Positions 57,559 through 64,000 of a DNA stretch of 64,000 bases are shown piece by piece. The notes below the pieces were generated by a model, which saw nothing but the letters and a program-made list of their open reading frames with translations, ran no database searches and was not told where the DNA came from. Location of the stretch: contig NZ_VTAV01000001.1 in the NCBI RefSeq assembly GCF_008180195.1, positions 558,001 through 622,000 on the forward strand, written 5' to 3'. Position 1 is the first letter of the stretch. Each line of letters opens with the position of its first letter. Position numbers and translations under genes: made by a program. Source of the stretch: Sphingobacterium phlebotomi. Lineage in GTDB: Bacteria > Bacteroidota > Bacteroidia > Sphingobacteriales > Sphingobacteriaceae.

Positions 57559-58983
57559 TTATTTAAGACTATTCAGGAGATTAAACATTTCTTGCCGCAT
57601 GACGGACGTACTTCCTGTATAATTATTAACCAGAAGCGAAAATGTAACCGGCGCACCTGCTTTACTCGTATGGAAACCCGTATATCCCAAAACCCCACCG
57701 ATGGTGCCGCTTTTCATGGTTATGCCATTGATCGTGGGTAAGCTTTTTTTGAATGCAGGATACCAAGGGCGGTGTTGTGCATAATGCATAATCTTGGCCA
57801 TCGCTAGTGTAGTGACCCTGTTCTGCGGTGAAAGACCAGATCCGTCATGGATGTGCAATTCGCTGGCAGGAATTTTTAGCTTCTGTTCCCAGTATTTGCT
57901 AAGTAATGTGGCGGCATCTTCACTGTTGGGCTTATTATGGCTGATGATACCAAAACTTTTGAGCATCGCTTCACCATACAGGTTGATACTCTTTTGATTG
58001 AACCAATGTACGATGTCTTTCAAAGCAGGGGATTGATGAGTGTCAAGCTCTTTTTTTTGACTATTTAGCATAATCCCTTGATTTAATAACCGTTTTCCTG
58101 TGATGGGCAGACTGTCTACGGTAATGTCTGCATCCGATAATGCAGTTGTCAATTGCTGCGCTAACGCCAAAGCTGGATCTGGTACCGCTATTTCGACAAT
58201 CTTTTTAAGATCCCTTCCGTAGGTTCCGCGTAAATAGACGATGTCGGAGTAGGGAGCAGCATAGGCATAGACGTTGTCACCAGAGCCATTTGATCCGGTT
58301 ATAACCTCGTTAATTAATGTAATTCCTGTTAATGGGATAGTTGTGGAGGAAATTTTGGCAGGTTGCCCTATAGCACTTGGGGAGAAAGTGACGCCGGTTT
58401 TATTTTCACGCCAATTCAACCCCGATATACCCGCACCATAGTAATTGCCTATATCAACCCAGTTCCACGTGGGTGGAACATCATTGCCATTTAGATAAAG
58501 GTCGTCGCCTACCACACGTCCGTCGATATGGCGGATGCCGGCATGATGAACTTTATATACCCACTTGTTTAGTATGGTTTCGGCTTTGGTAGTAGTATAG
58601 CGGTCACTGCCTAACGTAGGATCGCCAGAACCAATGACGATGATATCACCATGTAATACACCTAAGCTGTCAATTTCGCCAGTATAAGCCAATTTAGTTT
58701 GATAGGTATAATCTGCCCCTAATATATCCAGGGCGGTGATGGAGGTGATAACCTTCATCGTTGAAGCCGTCGGCAATCCGATGGATGCATTACTCGTAAA
58801 TATAGGCTGTCCGGTTTTGCCGTCTAATACGGTTAAGGAAGCGATGCCATTAGGAAGCTTACCACTTTTTACAAATTGTTGATACGCGTTGTTGATATTG
58901 TCTTTTAGTCCTTGTCCATAACTTGGGTGCAAGAAAAGAAAGGTAGCTATGAATAATATCGTATAGAAGGTTTTCCTTAACAT
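57559..58983 (-). CDS. dacB: D-alanyl-D-alanine carboxypeptidase/endopeptidase, PBP4 family (S13)
   Basis: 474 residues from the ATG at 58983 (MLRKTFYTILF…), with signal peptide ending near PSYGQ. A TTG 24 bp upstream overlaps the −7 element and is unlikely. Active-site motifs: TASTMKVITS (SxxK), KSINLYGEAML (SxN) and MKSGTIGG (KSG, the K-T/S-G motif). It trims or cleaves peptidoglycan peptides in the periplasm. Confidence 0.92.
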   Translation of the reverse strand: MLRKTFYTILFIATFLFLHPSYGQGLKDNINNAYQQFVKSGKLPNGIASLTVLDGKTGQPIFTSNASIGLPTASTMKVITSITALDILGADYTYQTKLAYTGEIDSLGVLHGDIIVIGSGDPTLGSDRYTTTKAETILNKWVYKVHHAGIRHIDGRVVGDDLYLNGNDVPPTWNWVDIGNYYGAGISGLNWRENKTGVTFSPSAIGQPAKISSTTIPLTGITLINEVITGSNGSGDNVYAYAAPYSDIVYLRGTYGRDLKKIVEIAVPDPALALAQQLTTALSDADITVDSLPITGKRLLNQGIMLNSQKKELDTHQSPALKDIVHWFNQKSINLYGEAMLKSFGIISHNKPNSEDAATLLSKYWEQKLKIPASELHIHDGSGLSPQNRVTTLAMAKIMHYAQHRPWYPAFKKSLPTINGITMKSGTIGGVLGYTGFHTSKAGAPVTFSLLVNNYTGSTSVMRQEMFNLLNSLK

Positions 58984-59004
58984 ATTTTGTTTTTTCTGTT
59001 TATG

Positions 59005-59012
59005 CAAACATA
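59005..59012 (-). promoter_or_regulatory. −7 promoter element for dacB
   Basis: TATGTTTG on the minus strand, 21 nt before the 58983 ATG; supports that start over the upstream TTG. Confidence 0.5.
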
Positions 59013-59060
59013 ATGAAAATGATTTTTTTTAACTTGCGCGAATACTAGAATTGATTTAAT

Positions 59061-60836
59061 ATGACGTATATAGAACGTTTAGATGCAATTAGGCGAGAGA
59101 TGAAGTCGCAAGAGATTGATGCCTATATCATTCCATCGTCAGACCCACATATCAGTGAGTATTTGCCGGAGCGTTACAAGTGTATTGCTTGGGCTTCCGG
59201 TTTTACAGGCTCAGCTGGGACATTAGCCATTACGGCTGATTTTGCAGGCTTGTGGACCGATGCCCGGTATTTTGTGCAGGCGAAAGAACAGCTAGAGGGA
59301 ACGGGATTCGAACTCGTGAAGTTAAAAACGCAGGGGGCAGCTGAATATGCCACCTGGTTGGCTGAACGGCTTCCCGCGGGCAGTCGCGTTGCATTCGATG
59401 GTAATTTGGCATCGGTAGCGGTGGCGCAAATAGTTAAGGATGCGCTTTTGCCACTGGATATTATCGTAGACGGGCATGTGGATATTTTAGAAACTATTTG
59501 GAATGACCGCCCCGCGCTACCTACTTCGTCGGCATTTTTATTGGATGAATCCGCTACTGGAGAGACTACAATCAGCAAATTAAACCGTGTCCGCGAAAAG
59601 ATGGCATCTAAACGCGTTTCTGCCCATATTGTTTCTTCTTTAGATGATCTGGCATGGTTGTTAAATATTAGGGGAAACGATGTGCCGTGTAATCCGGTGG
59701 TTTTAGGCTTTCTGTTCTTTGAAGGAAATGAAACCACGTTGTTTATCGAACTTGGTAAATTAACCGACGACGATAAAGCAACCCTGGGACAGGCATCGGT
59801 ACAAATAAAACCTTATACAAAAGCTTTCCAAGCAGTTTCATCGTTGCAAGCTGATGCAATCTTATTAGATCCTAAACGGACCTGCTTCGCGATGTATGAT
59901 GCCGTACCAGAAACAACAAAGATAATCGAGGACCTCAATCCATCGACGCTAATGAAGGCGGTAAAGAACGATGTCGAGGCAACACATACCCGAAATGTCA
60001 TGATCAAGGACGGTGTAGCCATGACGCGTTTTTTCAAATGGATCGAAGAACAGGTACAATACGAAGAGTTGACAGAAATTTCCATTGCAGATAAATTGCA
60101 GGAAATACGTGCTGACGGGAAAGATTTTGTTGATATTTCTTTTGACACTATTGCAGGCTATCGGGCGCACGGAGCATTACCGCATTATAAAGCGACCGAG
60201 GAAAGTAATGCTACTTTGAAAGCAGAAGGCTTATTGCTGGTCGATTCAGGGGGACAGTATAAAGATGGTACAACTGACATCACACGGGTCGTGTCGCTCG
60301 GCAACATTACGGCAGCGGAAAGAGTAGATTATACGCTTGTTTTGAAAGCGATGATTGAAGGCGCTCAGTTGGTGTTCCCGACAGGAACACGAGGTTATCA
60401 GATTGATGCGGTTACAAGACGTCCGTTATGGGAAACGTTACGAAATTATGGGCATGGGACAGGGCATGGAGTCGGTTTCTTTCTTAACGTACATGAAGGT
60501 CCACACGTATTGAACCCGACGAATGTGGATATTCCGGTAAAAGAGGGGATGATTTCTTCTATTGAACCGGGATTATATCGAGAGGGGGAATATGGTATCC
60601 GTATCGAAAACCTGGTGTTGAGCAAAGCTTTCGAAGCTAACCAATTTGGAGATTTTATGCATTTCGAGACGTTGACTATTTGTTATATCGCGACGGATTT
60701 GGTGGATAAATCGCTATTGGATAATAAGCATGTGCAGTGGTTGAATAACTATAATGCATGGGTGTTTAATAAGCTTTCGTCTCATTTGGATGTAGAAGAG
60801 AGATCGTGGTTGAAGGAAAAAACGAAGGAAATATAA
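59061..60836 (+). CDS. Aminopeptidase P family metallopeptidase (M24B)
   Basis: 591 residues: two N-terminal creatinase-like domains and an M24 pita-bread domain. Metal ligands: LLVDSGGQYKDGTTDITR (two Asp), HGTGHGVGFFLNVHEGP (His), SSIEPGLYREG (Glu), GIRIENLVL (Glu). It removes N-terminal residues before proline. No signal peptide, so cytoplasmic. A terminator follows 12 bp downstream. Confidence 0.94.
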   Translation: MTYIERLDAIRREMKSQEIDAYIIPSSDPHISEYLPERYKCIAWASGFTGSAGTLAITADFAGLWTDARYFVQAKEQLEGTGFELVKLKTQGAAEYATWLAERLPAGSRVAFDGNLASVAVAQIVKDALLPLDIIVDGHVDILETIWNDRPALPTSSAFLLDESATGETTISKLNRVREKMASKRVSAHIVSSLDDLAWLLNIRGNDVPCNPVVLGFLFFEGNETTLFIELGKLTDDDKATLGQASVQIKPYTKAFQAVSSLQADAILLDPKRTCFAMYDAVPETTKIIEDLNPSTLMKAVKNDVEATHTRNVMIKDGVAMTRFFKWIEEQVQYEELTEISIADKLQEIRADGKDFVDISFDTIAGYRAHGALPHYKATEESNATLKAEGLLLVDSGGQYKDGTTDITRVVSLGNITAAERVDYTLVLKAMIEGAQLVFPTGTRGYQIDAVTRRPLWETLRNYGHGTGHGVGFFLNVHEGPHVLNPTNVDIPVKEGMISSIEPGLYREGEYGIRIENLVLSKAFEANQFGDFMHFETLTICYIATDLVDKSLLDNKHVQWLNNYNAWVFNKLSSHLDVEERSWLKEKTKEI

Positions 60837-60847
60837 TAGATGAAGGG

Positions 60848-60879
60848 ATGGGCAACTCCAAATAGTTGCCCATTATTTT
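60848..60879 (+). terminator. Rho-independent terminator after the aminopeptidase P gene
   Basis: ATGGGCAACT (60848–60857) pairs with AGTTGCCCAT (60864–60873), perfect 10 bp, 6-nt loop, followed by TATTTT. Confidence 0.85.
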
Positions 60880-61803
60880 GACCACATTCCCAATCTGGTC
60901 TCTCAAATACCCCTTATCAATTATTGCCATAAGCTAAATGTGCCGATTTATATTGCTGAAAAACAATTTTTTGTAAATTTTTGTGAGAATTGAAATGGCG
61001 AAGTACTGCGGATTTTGAACTTCGAAATGATCGGTACTTCTCCATTATGAAAATAATAACAGGTTGCTGCGACCCTTCGCTAATGCTATACCTATGGTAT
61101 ACCCATGCTTCGCTACCACCAGTAGCTGTATGCAGGGTATAACCGCCGTGAAAGTAACTTGTCAACGAATAGACTCGGACTCAACATGGAGAGAACATGG
61201 ACTCATGCCGGACACACCTACTATGAGGGGTAGATGATTATCGGATCATCTGTGAAAGATTGTCGGCCTAACGGAGTGTGTTGTTAGATAAAGTTAACCA
61301 ACGTATAGAAAAAATATATAAAAAGTTGATTATTTAAATTTTATATGTATTTTTATATAGAAAATCTATATAATTAACTATTTTAATAAATCGAATTATG
61401 CTAATAAATAAATACATTATATGCAGATTCATTTCTAGATGTCAAAAAGCTGAGGCGACATCTAATTTTCTTCGAAAAGTTGTTGGATGGTGTGCCGCAA
61501 TAATTGAAAGGACTTGCAGAGTCAGCGGAAGAAACAGCCTTAGATATGCCACCCATTGCTACTTAATGACGTCTCCTCTAGAAACAGGGGGTGAAATCTA
61601 ATCAAATCATTACTTAAAAGTCCGCAGGATACTGAAATTAGAAATCTGGCGCGGTACCCCTGTTGGACTTTCTTAAAAAAAACGGATCAACAAAATAGAA
61701 AGCTACCTGCGGGGCGGATTCTTTGGAGCTTAGGGCGTCCATGCGGGTATGCTTTATCCAAAAATTAAATAAACGACTTAAAAATCAACAAAAACAAAAT
61801 ACA
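60880..61803. other. Long poorly coding region with inverted repeats and an AT-rich block
   Basis: No convincing gene was found in these ~920 bp. Structures present: TATACC/GGTATA (61087–61101), AGATGAT/ATCATCT (61232–61251), TAGATGTC/GACATCTA (61436–61464), AAAGTCC/GGACTTT (61617–61671, followed by CTTAAAAAA), and a very AT-rich stretch about 61300–61400. The short open frames that exist (minus 60917–61165; plus 61398–61601) look random and have no recognisable start context. A decayed mobile element, or a non-coding RNA, is possible; neither is shown. Confidence 0.6.
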
Positions 61804-61980
61804 ATGAATCCAAATTTGCATATGAACAGCGGCGGCATAGCCAGGGATAACGATTTTTCTTCAAACAAAAATGCACAAACCACCAACCATATCTATCTTC
61901 AGCCTGGTTCGAAGCTGTGGGAAATTAGGTATATAAGTTTAAGATTAGAGCAAGATTATGAATACAGAATTGACGAATAA
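61804..61980 (+). CDS. Small hypothetical protein (58 aa)
   Basis: The ATG at 61804 follows an A-rich stretch (AAAACAAAATACA), the usual Bacteroidota start context. The product is hydrophilic (MNPNLHMNSGG … PGSKLWEIRYISLRL … EQDYEYRIDE), without signal or span. Its last 23 bp overlap the next gene, which suggests translational coupling. No family recognised; it could be chance. Confidence 0.4.
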   Translation: MNPNLHMNSGGIARDNDFSSNKNAQTTNHIYLQPGSKLWEIRYISLRLEQDYEYRIDE

Positions 61981-62623
61981 AGATTCCTATTCGGGTATGA
62001 TGTATGCCAACGATTTTAAGCAGTGGTATACATATTTGAAAAAGCGATTGGATAACGAATGGAGCGCTGAGGATTTATCCTTTCTTTTAGGAAAGCCACC
62101 TTATTATTATGCTGATTTTGAAAGGATGTATAAAGTGGGAGACTTTTTGGCAAAAGAAAGTATATTATTGGATAGGATATACAGGAGTTCCTGTACCGAG
62201 AAGATGGTGTTTTATAAGCATCCTTTTGAGGTGCCGGAAGAAAGACTTGTACGTTTAACTGTTAAGGAGGATAAGATCTGTAGATATTATGAGATATCCC
62301 TTCCGTGGGAATTTGATCTAAAGAAAGCCTCATTATCTCAACCTTCATTAGTTTTGGAGGAATGGAAAAAAGACGGGAATATCCAGATGGAATCAGATAT
62401 GTTGTTGCATGTACGTTTGGAGTTAGAAAAGCTGCTCAAGTATAATTTTTTTAAAGTGAGGCAGACTCCCATCGATATTTTTGAACGTATCAAGAAGACA
62501 GAATTGTACCATCACCGGATTCGCCCTCAACATGTTAAACAAGGTATTTATCTTTTGATTCAACAAGCTAAAATAGTGGTAAGAAGTAATGGAGATAGGT
62601 ATTGTTTTTACGAAGATTGCTAA
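61958..62623 (+). CDS. Hypothetical protein with possible N- and C-terminal helix-turn-helix regions
   Basis: 221 residues, cytoplasmic. Residues ~25–50 (WSAEDLSFLLGKPPYYYADF) read like an HTH of the XRE kind, and the C-terminal ~65 residues (helices, then a short β-hairpin ending DRYCFYEDC) resemble a winged helix. Both are visual impressions. It overlaps the small gene upstream and lies 19 bp before the next gene. No family recognised. Confidence 0.7.
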   Translation: MNTELTNKDSYSGMMYANDFKQWYTYLKKRLDNEWSAEDLSFLLGKPPYYYADFERMYKVGDFLAKESILLDRIYRSSCTEKMVFYKHPFEVPEERLVRLTVKEDKICRYYEISLPWEFDLKKASLSQPSLVLEEWKKDGNIQMESDMLLHVRLELEKLLKYNFFKVRQTPIDIFERIKKTELYHHRIRPQHVKQGIYLLIQQAKIVVRSNGDRYCFYEDC

Positions 62624-62642
62624 CTTTTTTGATGATATTATT

Positions 62643-63308
62643 ATGCCCTTTGCAAACCCTACCCCTTATGACTATTTCCCACGGAGACTACATCCGCAGG
62701 AAATTGGGAATCCTTATAATGCAATCAATCTATTTTTTGGTTGGGAGAATTTTCCAGCATGGAGAGCACATCTGAATCAGTGGAAACAAGCTGCTCTGTT
62801 GCCGGGATATCAGATGAATAATGAGCAGACTTTGCAAGCATTTATCCGATATGAATTTATAGAGACTCTTATCGAAGGTCTATTTATGATCTGTAGACTG
62901 GATAAAAGCTATTGGATGCCAGATACCGAGCTTCGTCATAGTTATGAGACTCATGGTAGTTTCTTTATGCCGGATACAACAGGCTTTAATAAAGCGGTTG
63001 GTTATTTTAATAACTGCCATATGCCACAGGAATTTGAACTAGAAGCGTATAAGTTAGTTTATCTCGACGATGAAGAACGAAGGAACCCGATGAAGGTGAT
63101 TTTTCAGCTGTGGGAAACATACAACTTGCCGCATGTGCGAGATGCGCTCTATTGGTGGCTTGTAGTGAGTATGGATTATACGTCTGCTGATGATAGTCGG
63201 GGCGATGATTACTTAATAGCGTTTCATATGCATTTACAGCGGGCTATTGAAGCTGCACACCTCATCTATATCTGGAATATGGATAAGTGGCCGAGATTGT
63301 ACCCCTAA
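62643..63308 (+). CDS. Hypothetical helical protein, unrecognised family
   Basis: 221 residues from the ATG at 62643; an earlier ATG at 62589 would overlap the previous gene by 35 bp. The product is rich in Trp, Tyr and His with many predicted helices (INLFFGWENFPAWRAHLNQW, FIETLIEGLFMICRLDK, LIAFHMHLQRAIEAAHLIYI). No signal peptide or membrane span. It is the third of a co-directional set; function unknown. Confidence 0.72.
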   Translation: MPFANPTPYDYFPRRLHPQEIGNPYNAINLFFGWENFPAWRAHLNQWKQAALLPGYQMNNEQTLQAFIRYEFIETLIEGLFMICRLDKSYWMPDTELRHSYETHGSFFMPDTTGFNKAVGYFNNCHMPQEFELEAYKLVYLDDEERRNPMKVIFQLWETYNLPHVRDALYWWLVVSMDYTSADDSRGDDYLIAFHMHLQRAIEAAHLIYIWNMDKWPRLYP

Positions 63309-63392
63309 GGGAGTTTGTCTTAATATTTTGTCGAAATTAAATAAACCAATCGTGCGGCAAATGGTCTATCTTCTGTAAAGAACCCTACTGGT

Positions 63393-64000
63393 ATGAAAAG
63401 AGTCATTGTTATGCTATCCTTGGTGTTGTCGTTTTCTGTTCTGTTTGCACAGCGAGGTGCTATAGAAACGGATATTTTTGGAGCACTCCAGTATACATCC
63501 GCCGATGGAGGTTATAGGGCCAGTCTCGAAAAAAATATCTTCGATGACTTGATATTTAAAGATAGTCGCAATAATAAACTTCAGTACGAATAGAAATATC
63601 TAGATAAGGCTGAGCCTGGTTTGAGGGGGAATAAGGATGCTCAAGTCAGACTGCTACGGAGGTTGGTAAGGGAAAATAGCAGACGCACCGACTATAGCGC
63701 TACTTTTAAGGTAGATATCTTTGATAAGACAATAATTGAGGATAATAAAGGCTATAAACTGGAGAAAGGGAAGGATATCTTTGGGAACATCAATGTAAAA
63801 GAACGGGTGAATGGCTCTCAAGCACAACTCAAGAGAAATCTGAGAGGAGGTCTAGAATATACTCGGGATAAGCATAAGGCTTCTTTTGATAAAGATATAT
63901 TCGATAAGTGGATTTATAAAGATAGTTTTGGGAATGAGATTCAGTTTGGTAAAGAAACCTGGCAACGTATCCTGGACCGGTACGGCACGGAAGAAGAGTT
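63393..64000 (+). pseudogene. Secreted repeat protein interrupted by an in-frame TAG (3' partial)
   Basis: The gene starts with a good signal peptide (MKRVIVMLSLVLSFSVLFAQ). The frame stops at TAG 63591–63593 after 66 codons, then stays open for 135 codons to the window end. The two sides share a repeat: ASLEKNIFDDLIFKDS (from residue 43), ATFKVDIFDKTIIEDN (from 103) and ASFDKDIFDKWIYKDS, about 65–85 residues apart; shorter DIFG units lie between. So the coding frame really continues past the stop. It may be a point-mutated pseudogene, a sequencing error, or a read-through gene; the true 3' end is outside the window. Confidence 0.65.

Noticed and set aside
60917..61165. Minus-strand open frame of 82 codons
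   Set aside because: Overlaps several inverted repeats, has no start context and no recognisable motif; treated as non-coding.
61398..61601. Plus-strand open frame of 67 codons in the non-coding region
   Set aside because: Composition and cysteine/arginine-rich product look random, and it spans a hairpin.

Overview
The window looks like chromosome from a Bacteroidota member, most likely family Sphingobacteriaceae (Sphingobacterium/Pedobacter/Olivibacter-like). The evidence is a SusC/SusD pair, TAnnTTTG-type −7 promoter elements, sparse Shine-Dalgarno sites, and Bacteroidota-typical genes (DUF3108, DUF3109, DUF2480, DUF6427, AddAB-like helicase-nuclease pair, MaeB malic enzyme with a phosphotransacetylase domain, S16 with a long acidic tail). 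I placed the organism by reading proteins and gene order, not by a database search.

Layout. 1–1560: the end of a β-glucanase that fuses a TIM-barrel glycosidase fragment to a GH16 laminarinase domain, closed by a strong terminator. 1768–13178: a polysaccharide/amino-sugar utilisation operon (susC, susD, a tandem α/β-hydrolase esterase, a GH109-type NAD-dependent glycosidase, nagB-like, a NagP/FucP-type permease, nagA). It faces a convergent LacI-family regulator (13166–14188). 14260–22589: a membrane GT51 transglycosylase and, on the minus strand, addA–addB. 22768–26438: a lipoprotein, rpsP, rimM and metF. 26613–31437: glnS, a secreted FAD-protein-like gene and terC, interspersed with three copies of a structured intergenic repeat. 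31450–45052 (minus): polyprenyl synthase, DUF3109/3108/2480 proteins, PpiD-like foldase, lptC, an outer-membrane protein, DUF6427, ccmDCB, YtxH, an MsbA-like ABC transporter, a coiled-coil membrane protein and a SAM hydrolase. 45325–54603 (plus): phoH, purC, STAS–rnz, the histidine block hisC-B-H-A-F-IE, and a WD40 protein. 54609–59007 (minus): ruvA, maeB, dacB. 59061–60836: an aminopeptidase P.

From 60880 to the right edge the character changes: about 0.9 kb of poorly coding DNA with several inverted repeats and a very AT-rich block, then a run of unrecognised genes. The last is a secreted protein with an internal repeat whose frame is cut by one TAG but stays open to the window end. This is the accessory part of the window.

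Strongest observations: (1) a ~350–416-bp intergenic repeat in three co-oriented copies, whose stems keep pairing through compensatory base changes; two copies bracket one gene. (2) A candidate structured leader in front of a his operon that lacks hisG/hisD here. (3) A carbohydrate esterase made of two α/β-hydrolase halves, the second without a nucleophile. (4) The unrecognised right-end cluster with the interrupted repeat protein. No tRNA, rRNA, CRISPR array, intact transposase or phage gene was seen.
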